Of a stretch of 64,000 nt of DNA, positions 49,728 to 59,130 are shown one piece after another. Every line of letters begins with the position of its first letter. Positions within the stretch are counted from its first letter, which is position 1. The position numbers were made by a program, and so were the translations under genes. This stretch comes from Taklimakanibacter sp050246735 (GTDB lineage: Bacteria; Pseudomonadota; Alphaproteobacteria; Rhizobiales; Aestuariivirgaceae). Where the stretch lies: NCBI GenBank assembly GCA_050246735.1, contig JBFWVM010000023.1, positions 1 to 64,000 on the forward strand, read 5' to 3'. The notes below the pieces were generated by a model, which was not told the DNA's origin, ran no database searches, and saw nothing but the letters and a program-made list of their open reading frames with translations.

Positions 49728-51238
49728 ATCCCTCGTCTCTTGTGGCCGGTCTGGAGCCGGCGCTCCATGAATATCGAATAGCGCGACATGGCGAAACAGA
49801 AAACCCAGAACATCAGGGCCGCGGTGAAATAGCCCGTCGTTCCGGTCTGCGGCGATACCCATTTCGGATCATTGAAGCCGGCCATGACGATGCCGAGCAG
49901 GTCGAACAGGCCGATGATGAGGACGAGCGTCGTGTCCTTGAACAGGCTGATGCAGGAATTGACGATGGCGGGGATGGAGATCTTGAGCGCCTGCGGCAGG
50001 ACGATCAGGTTCATCATCTTCCAGTAGGAGAGGCCGAGCGCCTGGGCGGCCTCGTATTGGCCTTTCGGGATGGCCTGCAGGCCGCCGCGCACATTCTCCG
50101 CCATATAGGCGGCGGTGAAGAGCGCCGTGCCGACCAGCGCCCTGAGCAGCTTGTCGAAGTTCACCCCTTCCGGCATGAACAGCGGCAGCATGATGCTGGC
50201 CATGAACAGCACGGTGATGAGGGGCACGCCGCGCCAGACCTCGATGAAGATCACCGAGAAGAGCCGCACCACCGGCATTTTGGAGCGTCGCCCCAGAGCC
50301 AGCAATATACCCAGCGGCAGGGAGGCCACGATGCCGGTGATCGCCACGACGAGGGTCACCAGGAGGCCTCCCCATTGCTGGGTTTCGACCGGCACGAGGC
50401 CGAAATCGGCGGTCACCAGGACGAGGACGGCGATGACGGCGCAGCAGGCGCCGCACCAGCCCAGCAGCGCGGAACGCGCCGAGATGTCGCGCGAGACGAC
50501 CTCGTGCCGGATGGACAGTCCGGCGGCGACGACCAGAAAGCCGACGATCGCCAGTGTCGCCGATGAAACGAAGTTGCCGGAGACGTTGACCTCGGGCATC
50601 GAGACGAAGAGCGACACGAGGAAGATGACGAGCGCGATGCCCGCAAGGAAGAGCGCCGGCCTGTTCCGCCTGATCCCGTCCTCGACGCCGAAGGCGAAGA
50701 CCGGTACGGCAAGAGCGGAAAGCAGGAGCAGCCCGACGATGCCCAGGATCGTCGACAGGGACAGGTCGAGATTGCCGCCGGTCAACAGGATGAAGGTCAT
50801 CAGCGGATAGACCACCAGCAGGAAGAGCGCGTTCCATTTCTTGAAGGGAACGGAGGGGACCGCCATGGTGGCGAGAGCCACCGCGCCGACGATCAGGCAG
50901 ATATTCACCCGCCAGCGCTGATCGAAGGGATAGAAGCCATAGATGAACTGGTGGAACTTGGCCCAGACATAGGGCCAGCAGGCGCCCGAATCCGGCACGG
51001 CCACGCAAGCTTCGCGATCCTCGCCCGTGAACACCGCACGCAATATGGCCCAGTCGAATATGCCCCAGCCCAGCCAGAGGACGAAGGCGGCGCCGACTAT
51101 GGTGAGCACCGCGTTCAGCGGCGTCGAGAACAGGTTTTGCAGCACCCATCCCGTCACGCCGGTCGTGTTGGGCGGCGGCGGCAATCGCGGGGCATCTTCG
51201 GAGCGGACCCAGGCGTGTCGCGAGGAGAGGTCGGTCAT
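49724..51238 (-). CDS. aapM: General L-amino acid ABC transporter permease with extra membrane segments
   Basis: A 504-residue HisMQ-family permease. The C-terminal 220 residues are standard, with MVFTLV-like WGGLLVTLVVAITGIVASLP and the EAA loop GQYEAAQALGLSYWKMMNLI. The N-terminal segment and the conserved FDQRWRVNICLIV are also family-like. Between them lie about 110 additional residues with several hydrophobic helices (about 155-270), making it longer than AapM/BztC proteins I know (roughly 385-430). The frame shows no break. It starts 4 bp after aapQ ends. Confidence 0.88.
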   Translation of the reverse strand: MTDLSSRHAWVRSEDAPRLPPPPNTTGVTGWVLQNLFSTPLNAVLTIVGAAFVLWLGWGIFDWAILRAVFTGEDREACVAVPDSGACWPYVWAKFHQFIYGFYPFDQRWRVNICLIVGAVALATMAVPSVPFKKWNALFLLVVYPLMTFILLTGGNLDLSLSTILGIVGLLLLSALAVPVFAFGVEDGIRRNRPALFLAGIALVIFLVSLFVSMPEVNVSGNFVSSATLAIVGFLVVAAGLSIRHEVVSRDISARSALLGWCGACCAVIAVLVLVTADFGLVPVETQQWGGLLVTLVVAITGIVASLPLGILLALGRRSKMPVVRLFSVIFIEVWRGVPLITVLFMASIMLPLFMPEGVNFDKLLRALVGTALFTAAYMAENVRGGLQAIPKGQYEAAQALGLSYWKMMNLIVLPQALKISIPAIVNSCISLFKDTTLVLIIGLFDLLGIVMAGFNDPKWVSPQTGTTGYFTAALMFWVFCFAMSRYSIFMERRLQTGHKRRGI

Positions 51239-51242
51239 GGCC

Positions 51243-52427
51243 TTATCTCTCCACCAGGCGCACGCGCTCATTGTACCAGTTCATCACCGTCGAGGTGATG
51301 ATGCTGAGCGACAGATAGACGACCATCCAGATCAGGACCACCTCGACCGCCCGGCCCGACTGGTTGTTGACGACGCCGCCCATGGCGACGAGATCGGGAT
51401 AGGCGATGGCCACGGCGAGCGACGAGTTTTTGGTGAGGTTGAGATACTGGTTGGTGAGGGGAGGAATGATCACGCGCAAGGCTTGCGGGATCACCACCAG
51501 CCGCAAGGTCGGCTGCGCCCGCAGTCCCAGGGCGTGGGCCGCCTCGGTCTGGCCGTGGCTCACCGCCAGGATGCCGGCGCGCACGATTTCCGCGATGAAC
51601 GTGGCCGTATAGATGCTGAGCGCCAGGAGCAGCGCGATCAGTTCGGGCAGCACCGTGGTGCCGCCGGCGAAATTGAACCCCTTGAGCTCGGGATACTCGA
51701 ACGTCACCGGCATTCCGGTCAGCAGGAAGGCCAGCAGCGGCAATCCGACGACCAGGCCGAGGCCGGCCCAGAAGCTGTGGAACTGCTCGCCGGTGCGCTC
51801 CTGCCGCCACCGGGCCCAGCGGGAGACGGCAAAGGCGCCGATGCAGCCGATGACGAAGGCGATTACGATGAGACCCGAGCCTTCGCCCCAGATCGGCTTC
51901 GGTATCACGAGGCCGCGATTGCTGAGGAAGGCGGCATCGAAGAAGCTGATGCTCTCCCGAGGTCCCGGCAGGGGCTTGAGCACCGCTCCGTACCAGAAGA
52001 AGATCTGCAGCAGCAGCGGGATATTGCGGATGATCTCGACATAGCCCGTCGCGATCTTGGCGACGAGCCAGTTCGACGACAACCGCATGATGCCGACGAC
52101 GAAGCCGATCATGGTGGCGAAGACGATGCCGAGGCCGGCGACAATCAAGGTATTGAGAAAGCCGACGATGAGCGCGTCGATATAGAGGGAGTTGCGCGAA
52201 TATTCGATCGGCGTCTGGATGATGTCGAAGCCGGCCGTCGTCCACAGGAAGCCGAAATCGACGCTCCTGTTGATTTTCGCCAGATTGACTGTCGTATTAT
52301 GATAGATTTCGTAGCCGGACCACACCAACAACAGCAGGAAGACGGCCTGCGCGATACGCGAGCGGAATTTCGGATCGTTCAGGAACGAAGCGCGCTCATG
52401 ACGCGCCTCATCGACGACTGCGGCCAT
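51243..52427 (-). CDS. aapQ: General L-amino acid ABC transporter permease
   Basis: A 394-residue permease with about eight hydrophobic segments. FLNTLIVAGLGIVFATMIG begins the transport domain, EIIRNIPLLLQIFFWYGAVL is the family motif, and the EAA loop is GQTEAAHALGLRAQPTLRLV with VIPQALRVIIPP. It pairs with AapM. It starts about 105 bp after aapJ. Confidence 0.93.
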   Translation of the reverse strand: MAAVVDEARHERASFLNDPKFRSRIAQAVFLLLLVWSGYEIYHNTTVNLAKINRSVDFGFLWTTAGFDIIQTPIEYSRNSLYIDALIVGFLNTLIVAGLGIVFATMIGFVVGIMRLSSNWLVAKIATGYVEIIRNIPLLLQIFFWYGAVLKPLPGPRESISFFDAAFLSNRGLVIPKPIWGEGSGLIVIAFVIGCIGAFAVSRWARWRQERTGEQFHSFWAGLGLVVGLPLLAFLLTGMPVTFEYPELKGFNFAGGTTVLPELIALLLALSIYTATFIAEIVRAGILAVSHGQTEAAHALGLRAQPTLRLVVIPQALRVIIPPLTNQYLNLTKNSSLAVAIAYPDLVAMGGVVNNQSGRAVEVVLIWMVVYLSLSIITSTVMNWYNERVRLVER

Positions 52428-52532
52428 CCCTTCACCCCTTCCTCACCCTTATAGCACTCGTCACGTTTACGTGATCTCTCGTGCGGAAAACGGAGGAAGC
52501 CCGGCATCCGTTCCGGGCTTCCTCTCTATGCT

Positions 52533-53552
52533 TCAGCGAATCGGCGGGGCGTATTGCAGGCCGCCCTTGGTCCACAGCGCGTTCTTGCCGCGCGCGATCT
52601 TGAGCTTGGTGCCCTCGCCCAGATTGCGCTCGAAGATCTCGCCGTAATTGCCGACATGCTTGACGATCTGCACGGCCCATTCGTTGGTGAGGCCGATGCC
52701 GACGCCGAAATCGCCTTCCTTGCCGACGAAGCGCGCCACTTCCGGATTGGCCGAGTTCTTCATCTCCTCGACGTTCTTGGACGTGATGCCGAGCTCTTCG
52801 GCATTGACCAGCGCGAAATAGGTCCATTTCACGACGTTGAACCACGCATCGTCGCCCTGGCGCACTGCCGGACCCAACGGCTCCTTGGAGATGATTTCGG
52901 GGAGGATCATATGGTCGTCCGGAGCAGCCAGCTTGAGGCGCTCGGCATAGAGGCCGGACTGGTCGGTCGTGTAGACGTCGCAGCGCCCGTCGCTGTAGGC
53001 CTTGAGCACTTCCTGGTTCTTCTCGAAGGCAACGACCTGATAGGTCATGTTGTTGGCCTTGAAATAGTCTGCGAGGTTGAGCTCGGTCGTCGTGCCGGTC
53101 TGCGTGCAGACGGAAGCGCCGTTGAGGTTGAGCGCGCTGTTGACCCCCAGCGACTTCTTCACCATGAAGCCCTGTCCGTCATAATAGGTGACGCCCGCGA
53201 ATTTGAGCCCGAGCGAGGTGTCGCGGCTCATCGACCATGTCGTGTTGCGCGACAGCACGTCGATCTCGCCCGACTGCAGCGCCGTGAAGCGCTCCTTCGC
53301 CGACAGCGGGGTGAATTTCACCTTGGTCGGGTCGTTGAAGATCGCCGCGGCAAGTGCCCGACAGAAATCGACGTCGAAGCCGGTCCAGTTGTTCTGGTCG
53401 TCCGGGAAGCCGAAGCCGATGAGGCTCGGATTGCTGCCGCATTGGATGAAGCCCTTGGCCTTCACGTCGTCGAGCGTGCCGGCCTGGGCCGCCGTGACGG
53501 CGGCGAGGCCCAGCCCTGCTCCCAAAGCCAGTGACAAAAGCTTGTTTTTCAT
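52533..53552 (-). CDS. aapJ: General L-amino acid ABC transporter periplasmic binding protein
   Basis: A 339-residue solute-binding protein with a signal peptide (KNKLLSLALGAGLGLAAVTA, cut near AQA-GT). The domain reads DDVKAKGFIQCGSNPSLIGF, GFDVDFCRALAAAIFNDPTK, RFTALQSGEIDVLSRNTTWS and ends GGLQYAPPIR. It captures a wide range of L-amino acids. The ATG follows AGAAGGAT. The 186 bp upstream show no clear riboswitch; the operon's promoter should lie there. Confidence 0.93.
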   Translation of the reverse strand: MKNKLLSLALGAGLGLAAVTAAQAGTLDDVKAKGFIQCGSNPSLIGFGFPDDQNNWTGFDVDFCRALAAAIFNDPTKVKFTPLSAKERFTALQSGEIDVLSRNTTWSMSRDTSLGLKFAGVTYYDGQGFMVKKSLGVNSALNLNGASVCTQTGTTTELNLADYFKANNMTYQVVAFEKNQEVLKAYSDGRCDVYTTDQSGLYAERLKLAAPDDHMILPEIISKEPLGPAVRQGDDAWFNVVKWTYFALVNAEELGITSKNVEEMKNSANPEVARFVGKEGDFGVGIGLTNEWAVQIVKHVGNYGEIFERNLGEGTKLKIARGKNALWTKGGLQYAPPIR

Positions 53553-53738
53553 TGCTGATCCTTCTCTGAACATGCTGCCGCCTGATTGCGTGTCTTGCGG
53601 GGAAATCGCTTCACCCTCATTCGACGCCTTTTATCTTTTCAGGAGCGGTGCGCCTATTCGCTTTTAGTTACTCCCTCGAGGACCCGGTTTGACCCCATGT
53701 CCTCTTGGAAATCAGAGAAGCCGAGAAACGCGGCGGGG

Positions 53739-54542
53739 TCAAGCGTTTAGGACTTCGGCGAGAAGGGTCATGACCGCCACGGGATCGCCCGCCGTCGGGA
53801 CCTCGGGCTTCACCGGACGCGCGATCATGATCACCGGAATGCCGCTCGTCCGGGCGGCGGCGAGCTTGGCGCGCGTGTCCTCGCCGCCCGAATTCTTGGT
53901 CACCAGATGCGTGATCGAGTGCTCTCGGAGCAGGCACAATTCTTTCTCGACATGAAACGGCGGCCGGGCAAGCAGGACGCGCCAGTTGCCGGCAACCTCG
54001 ACGCCTGCGGGTTCGATCATGCGCGCCACGCCCGATATGTCTGATCGCGTGAGGAAGGCCGTCATCTCCTTGCGCCCGATGGTGAGCAATATGCGGGCGC
54101 CCGGCGGCGGCGCCGCGGCGGCGGCTGCCACGTCCTCGACTTCGATCCAGCGATCCTTCGGCCCGGCGCGCCAGGCCGGCCGTTCGAGCCGGATCAGGGG
54201 CAGGTCGCAGCTTTGCGCCGCTGTCTTGGCGTGACGCGAGATGGCGGCGGCAAAGGGATGCGTCGCATCGACGACACAGGAGAAGCGCTCGCCCGCCAGA
54301 TAAGCGGCCAGCCCTCCGGCGCCGCCGAAACCGCCGATGCGGGTTTCGCCGGCGATCTCGGCGGGCTTGCTTGTGATGCCGGCAAGCGACGTCACGGCGC
54401 TGTAGCCCGCCTCCGCCAGCAGGCCGGCAAGCTCCCGCCCTTCCGCGGTTCCCCCCAGGATCAGCACCCTGCCCCTGGCCGGGGCGTGCGAGGTCGGGCG
54501 GGGCCTTGAAGCCGTCGGAGTCTTATCGCCGCGAGAAGCCAT
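53739..54542 (-). CDS. cobK: Precorrin-6A/cobalt-precorrin-6A reductase
   Basis: A 267-residue NADPH-dependent reductase of the corrin ring. The start RGRVLILGGTAEGRELAGLL, then FSCVVDATHPFAAAISRHA, ILLTIGRKEMTAFL and LVTKNSGGEDTRAKL are all characteristic of CobK/CbiJ. About 20 residues precede the conserved start. It is divergent from cobA with 42 bp between them. Other ring-methylation genes of the aerobic pathway are not in the window. Confidence 0.9.
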   Translation of the reverse strand: MASRGDKTPTASRPRPTSHAPARGRVLILGGTAEGRELAGLLAEAGYSAVTSLAGITSKPAEIAGETRIGGFGGAGGLAAYLAGERFSCVVDATHPFAAAISRHAKTAAQSCDLPLIRLERPAWRAGPKDRWIEVEDVAAAAAAPPPGARILLTIGRKEMTAFLTRSDISGVARMIEPAGVEVAGNWRVLLARPPFHVEKELCLLREHSITHLVTKNSGGEDTRAKLAAARTSGIPVIMIARPVKPEVPTAGDPVAVMTLLAEVLNA

Positions 54543-54584
54543 AAGTTGATTGTATTATCCCGGAAATCAGGCAAACAACAGCCG

Positions 54585-55427
54585 ATGGACAGGCAATCGG
54601 ACACGCCCAGGCAGATGGGTTTCGCCCGGCTCGACAGCGAGCCCTTCCCGGGCTTCGAGCCGGGATGGGTATGGCTTGCGGGTGCGGGCCCTGGCGCGCC
54701 CGGCCTCATGTCCCTTCTGTGCTATCACGCTCTGCAGTCGAGCGACGTCGTGGTCTATGACGCGCTGGTCAACCCCTCGATCCTCGGATGGGTCCGTCCC
54801 GGTACCGATCTTGAATATGCCGGCAAGCGCGGCGGCAAGCCGTCGGCGCAGCAACGCGACATATCGTTGCGTCTGATCGAGCTGGCGCGCGAGGGCAAGC
54901 GGGTGCTGCGCCTCAAGGGCGGCGATCCCTTCATGTTCGGACGCGGCGGCGAGGAGTGCCAGCATCTGGTCAGGGCCGGCATCCCTTTCCGCATCGTGCC
55001 CGGCATCAGCGCCGGCATCGGCGGACTGGCCTATGCCGGCCTGCCCTCGACGCATCGCGACACCAATCACTCCGTCATTTTCCTCACCGGCCACGACGCC
55101 TCGGGCAAGATGCCGGCCAATGTGAACTGGCAGGCCGTCGCCACCGCATCCCCGGTGATCGTCATGTACATGGCGGTGAAGAACCTGGCGGAGATCGCCG
55201 ATGCGCTCATCGCCGGCGGACGCGACAGCGCCGATCCGGTGACGATCGTCTCTCATGCGACCCTGCCCCGGCAGTCCGTGGCGCAGACGAGCTTGCGCGA
55301 CGTGAGGACGTTCCTCGCCGGCAACGATGTCGCGACGCCGGCGATCGTCGTGCTCGGCCACGTCGCCGAATGGCGTTCCCTGCTCGACTGGTATCAGGGC
55401 GGCCTCAAGGAGAATCCGATTGGCTGA
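54585..55427 (+). CDS. cobA: Uroporphyrinogen-III C-methyltransferase (SUMT)
   Basis: A 280-residue SAM enzyme that methylates uroporphyrinogen III at C2 and C7 to precorrin-2, the entry step to cobalamin. VWLAGAGPGAPGL is the tetrapyrrole-methylase start, followed by DVVVYDALVNPSIL, LRLKGGDPFMFGRGGEE and VPGISAGIGGLAYAGLPSTH. The first 40 residues are an extension. ATG 54585 is used. It overlaps cobB by 8 bp. It lacks the CysG dehydrogenase/chelatase half. Confidence 0.93.
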   Translation: MDRQSDTPRQMGFARLDSEPFPGFEPGWVWLAGAGPGAPGLMSLLCYHALQSSDVVVYDALVNPSILGWVRPGTDLEYAGKRGGKPSAQQRDISLRLIELAREGKRVLRLKGGDPFMFGRGGEECQHLVRAGIPFRIVPGISAGIGGLAYAGLPSTHRDTNHSVIFLTGHDASGKMPANVNWQAVATASPVIVMYMAVKNLAEIADALIAGGRDSADPVTIVSHATLPRQSVAQTSLRDVRTFLAGNDVATPAIVVLGHVAEWRSLLDWYQGGLKENPIG

Positions 55428-56703
55428 TGGCCTGGTGATCGCGGCACCCGCTTCCGGCAGCGGCAAGACCACCGTCACGCTGGCGCTGCTTCGCGCGCTG
55501 CGGCGGCGCGCAATGGCCGTCGCTTCGGCCAAGATCGGTCCGGATTACATCGATCCGCGTTTCCACGAGGCGGCGACCGGGCGCGCCTGTGTCAATCTCG
55601 ATGGCTGGGCCATGACGGGACCCGGCCTCCGCGGCCTGGCCGCCGCCATTGCCCGGGATGCCGCCATCGTCCTCATCGAGGGGGTCATGGGCCTCTTCGA
55701 CGGCCCGGAGGATGGCCGCGGGTCGACTGCCGACATTGCCGAGGACCTCGGCCTGCCGGTGATCCTCGTCGTCGATTGCAGCCATCAGGCGCAGTCGGTC
55801 GCCGCCCTCGTTCGCGGCTTCATGACTCACCGTCCTCGTCTCGACGTGCCGGCGGTCATCCTCAACCGCATCGCCGGCGCCCGTCACGCCGACATCCTGC
55901 GCCGGACCCTCGCGGCGTGCGGCGTCACCGTTCTGGGCGCCGTGCCGCGCGATGCCTCCCTGGCGCTTCCCAGCCGCCATCTGGGGCTGGTCCAGGCGGG
56001 CGAGCATGCCGATCTCGCGAGCTTCCTCGACGGTGCCGCCGACAGCGTCGCGGCGCATGTCGACATCGCCGCACTCCTGGCGCTCGCCAGGCCGGTCGCG
56101 GCGGCGCCGGCGGGCAAGCCGCTGCCGCCGCTCGGGCAGCATATCGCCATCGCGCGTGACGAGGCCTTCGCTTTTCTCTATCCGCATCTTCTCGACGGCT
56201 GGTCCCGGCAAGGCGCCGGAATGTCGTTCTTCTCGCCTCTGGCCGACGAGTCGCCGGCGGCCCATGCCGATGCGGTTTATCTGCCGGGCGGCTATCCGGA
56301 GCTTTACGCCGGGCGCCTGAGCGGCGCGCATGGCTTCCTGGCCGGGCTGCGCCGGGCGGCCGGGCGCGGCCGGTTGATCTATGGCGAATGCGGCGGCTAC
56401 ATGGTGCTGGGCCGCGCGCTGATCGCCGCCGATGGCCGCGTCCATGAGATGGCGGACCTCCTGCCCGTCACCACGAGCTTCGCCAAGCGGAAACTTCGCT
56501 TGGGCTATCGCCGCCTCGAGCACGACGGCGTCCTGCCTTTGCCGAAGGTGCTCAAGGGTCACGAATTTCATTATTCGATGATCGACAGCCAGGATGAGGA
56601 AACGCCGCTCTTCCATGCATCGGACGCTTGCGCCCGCGATCTCGGTCCCATGGGGCTCAGGCGCAACAGGGTGATGGGCTCCTATGCCCATGTCATCGCA
56701 TGA
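55420..56703 (+). CDS. cobB: Cobyrinate/hydrogenobyrinate a,c-diamide synthase
   Basis: A 427-residue ATP- and glutamine-dependent amidase. The P-loop is IAAPASGSGKTTVTLALLRA; YIDPRFHEAATGRACVNLDG and EGVMGLFDG follow. The C-terminal glutaminase domain has YLPGGYPELYAG and GECGGYMVLGRAL with the nucleophilic Cys. The start is a TTG at 55420 with AAGGAG seven bases upstream, overlapping the cobA stop. It ends overlapping cobQ as ATGA, so cobA-cobB-cobQ are coupled. Confidence 0.92.
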   Translation: MADGLVIAAPASGSGKTTVTLALLRALRRRAMAVASAKIGPDYIDPRFHEAATGRACVNLDGWAMTGPGLRGLAAAIARDAAIVLIEGVMGLFDGPEDGRGSTADIAEDLGLPVILVVDCSHQAQSVAALVRGFMTHRPRLDVPAVILNRIAGARHADILRRTLAACGVTVLGAVPRDASLALPSRHLGLVQAGEHADLASFLDGAADSVAAHVDIAALLALARPVAAAPAGKPLPPLGQHIAIARDEAFAFLYPHLLDGWSRQGAGMSFFSPLADESPAAHADAVYLPGGYPELYAGRLSGAHGFLAGLRRAAGRGRLIYGECGGYMVLGRALIAADGRVHEMADLLPVTTSFAKRKLRLGYRRLEHDGVLPLPKVLKGHEFHYSMIDSQDEETPLFHASDACARDLGPMGLRRNRVMGSYAHVIA

Positions 56704-58181
56704 CGCGGATGCGCGCCGGCATGGCCATCATGCTGATGGGCACCGGCTCCGACGTCGGCAAGTCGCTCATCGCCGCCGGTCTCTGCCGCCTGTTCGCCGA
56801 CCGCGGCCTCCACGTCAGGCCGTTCAAGCCTCAGAACATGTCGAACAACGCCGCGGTCACCGTCGATGGCGGCGAGATCGGCCGAGCCCAGGCGCTGCAG
56901 GCGCGCGCCGCGCGGATCAAACCCACGGTCCACATGAATCCGATCCTGCTCAAGCCCGAAACGGCGACCGGCGCCCAGGTGGTCGTGCAGGGACGCCGCG
57001 CCGCGACCCTGAGCGCCCGGGACTATTTCAGGGACCGCGCCAGATATATGCCGGCCATCCTCGAAAGCTTCGCGTCGCTGGCGCGCGAGGCCGATCTCGT
57101 CATCGTCGAGGGCGCCGGCAGCCCGGCCGAGGTCAATCTCCGCCGCGGCGACCTCGCCAATATGGGATTCGCGCAGGCGGCGAATATTCCTGCGATCCTT
57201 ATCGGCGACATTCACCGGGGCGGCGTGATCGCCTCGCTCGTCGGCACACGGGAAATCCTCGATCCCGATGAGGCGCAAAGGATCAAGGGGTTCATCGTCA
57301 ACAACTTCCACGGCGACCCTGAATTGTTCTCTGAAGGTGTCGCCTTCACCGAGGCGCGGACGGGCTGGCCATGCCTCGGCATCGTCCCCTATTTCGCCGC
57401 CGCCCGAAGCCTGCCCGCGGAGGACGCGGTGGCGCTCGAGAAAACGGCGCCGGGCGGCGGCTGCGGCTTCCATATCGCCGTTCCCCGCCTGCCGCGCATC
57501 GCCAATTTCGACGATCTCGATCCTCTGCGGCTCGAGCCGCACGTCACCCTCACGATCGTGCAGCCGGGAAGTCCTTTGCCTGCGGAGGCCGGCCTCGTCA
57601 TCATCCCGGGCTCCAAATCGACCATCGCCGACCTCGAGGCCTTTCGCGCCGAGGGCTGGGACATCGACCTCGCGGCGCATTGTCGCCGCGGCGGCGCGGT
57701 GCTCGGCCTTTGCGGCGGCTATCAGATGCTGGGCAAGGCGATACATGACCCCTTGGGCCTGGAAGGACGGCCGGGCTCTTCGCCCGGCCTGGCGCTGCTC
57801 GATGTCGAAACGACGCTCGTTCCCGACAAGACGTTGACCCGCATCGTGGCGCGCCATGTGGCGAGCGGCAAGCCGGTATCGGGCTACGAAATTCACCTGG
57901 GAACGACCGCCGGGCCCGATTGCGCCCGCCCTTTCACCATGGTCGGCGATGCGCCGGACGGCGCGCAATCGCGAGACGGCCGCGTCATGGGCACCTATAT
58001 GCACGGCCTTTTCTCCGACGACGCCTTCCGCCGCGATTTTCTCGAAGGGCTCGGTGGCCGGGCCGGCGCCGTCGCTTTCGAAGCCGGCATCGAAGATACT
58101 CTGGACGAGCTCGCCCGGCATCTGGAGCGCAATCTCGACGTCGGGCGGATCCTGGCGCTCGCCGCACCCGTGACGCCTTGA
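56700..58181 (+). CDS. cobQ: Adenosylcobyric acid synthase
   Basis: A 493-residue amidase that adds four amide groups at b, d, e and g of adenosylcobyrinate diamide. The N-terminal ATP domain starts MLMGTGSDVGKSLIAAGLCR and contains PFKPQNMSNNAAVT and LVIVEGAGSPAEVNLR. The glutaminase domain has GLVIIPGSKSTIADL and GAVLGLCGGYQMLGKAI with the catalytic Cys. ATG 56700 overlaps the cobB stop. Full length. Confidence 0.94.
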   Translation: MTRMRAGMAIMLMGTGSDVGKSLIAAGLCRLFADRGLHVRPFKPQNMSNNAAVTVDGGEIGRAQALQARAARIKPTVHMNPILLKPETATGAQVVVQGRRAATLSARDYFRDRARYMPAILESFASLAREADLVIVEGAGSPAEVNLRRGDLANMGFAQAANIPAILIGDIHRGGVIASLVGTREILDPDEAQRIKGFIVNNFHGDPELFSEGVAFTEARTGWPCLGIVPYFAAARSLPAEDAVALEKTAPGGGCGFHIAVPRLPRIANFDDLDPLRLEPHVTLTIVQPGSPLPAEAGLVIIPGSKSTIADLEAFRAEGWDIDLAAHCRRGGAVLGLCGGYQMLGKAIHDPLGLEGRPGSSPGLALLDVETTLVPDKTLTRIVARHVASGKPVSGYEIHLGTTAGPDCARPFTMVGDAPDGAQSRDGRVMGTYMHGLFSDDAFRRDFLEGLGGRAGAVAFEAGIEDTLDELARHLERNLDVGRILALAAPVTP

Positions 58182-58182
58182 A

Positions 58183-59130
58183 ATGTTTTTCGCGCTCACT
58201 GCCCTCGCCCTGGTGATCGAACGCTTCATAGGCTATCCGGAAGGGCTCATGCGGATCATCGGCCATCCGGTGCAATGGATCGGCGCCTCGATCGCGTGGC
58301 TCGACCGGCTATTCAATCCGGACGGCAAGCCCGCCGGCCGCCTGTCCGGTGCCGTGGCGCTTCTCTTCCTCCTCTTCGCCAGCGGAGGTCTCGCTGTGCT
58401 GGTCGCGGCCGCTTTACGGCACTTGCCGTATGGCTGGATCATCGAGGCCGTCATCGCCACGCCGTTCCTCGCGCAGAAATCGCTGCGCGATCATGTGGGC
58501 GCGGTGGCGGATGGTCTCGACCGGTCGCTCGCCGACGGCCGCCGCGCCGTCTCGCACATCGTCGGTCGCGACCCGGAAGCGCTCGACCGCTCGGGCGTCG
58601 CGCGCGCGGCGCTCGAGAGCCTGGGCGAGAACGCCTCCGACGGCATCGTGGCGCCGGCCTTCTGGCTGGCGCTTCTCGGTCTGCCCGGGATCGTCCTCTA
58701 CAAGGCGATCAACACCGCCGATTCGATGATCGGGCACAGATCGCCGCGCTATCTGAATTTCGGCTGGGCCTCCGCAAGGCTCGACGATCTCGTCAACCTG
58801 CCGGGAGCCCGCCTTGCCGCTTTGCTTCTGGCAGGCGCCGCCCTCTTCTCTTCCCGCGGCAGTGCCGCGGCGGCCCTCGCCGCCGCCATGCGCGACGCCC
58901 GCCGCCACCTCTCGCCCAATGCCGGCTGGCCGGAAGCGGCCCTGGCCGGCGCCCTGGGCATCAGGCTGGGCGGCCCGCGCTCTTATGGCGGGAGGCATGT
59001 CGAGCTCGCAGCCATGGGCGACGGCAGGAGCGAGCTCGATACCTCCGACATCCGCGCCGGCCTCATCCTCTGCGGCCGTGCGCTTTCCCTTCTGACCGCG
59101 CTCGCGGCACTCCTCGCCTTGGCTTTTTGA
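58183..59130 (+). CDS. cobD: Adenosylcobinamide-phosphate synthase (CbiB/CobD)
   Basis: A 315-residue membrane protein that attaches the aminopropanol arm to cobyric acid. Marks are LVIERFIGYPEGLMRIIGHP, ALESLGENASDGIVAPAFW and YKAINTADSMIGHRSPRYLN. Four or more hydrophobic segments are present. It starts one base after cobQ. Its 3' end overlaps the convergent cobU gene by 68 bp. Confidence 0.93.
   Translation: MFFALTALALVIERFIGYPEGLMRIIGHPVQWIGASIAWLDRLFNPDGKPAGRLSGAVALLFLLFASGGLAVLVAAALRHLPYGWIIEAVIATPFLAQKSLRDHVGAVADGLDRSLADGRRAVSHIVGRDPEALDRSGVARAALESLGENASDGIVAPAFWLALLGLPGIVLYKAINTADSMIGHRSPRYLNFGWASARLDDLVNLPGARLAALLLAGAALFSSRGSAAAALAAAMRDARRHLSPNAGWPEAALAGALGIRLGGPRSYGGRHVELAAMGDGRSELDTSDIRAGLILCGRALSLLTALAALLALAF

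Noticed and set aside
53553..54584. Cobalamin riboswitch upstream of aapJ or cobA
   Set aside because: The 42-bp gap before cobA is too short, and the 186 bp before aapJ show no recognisable B12-box.
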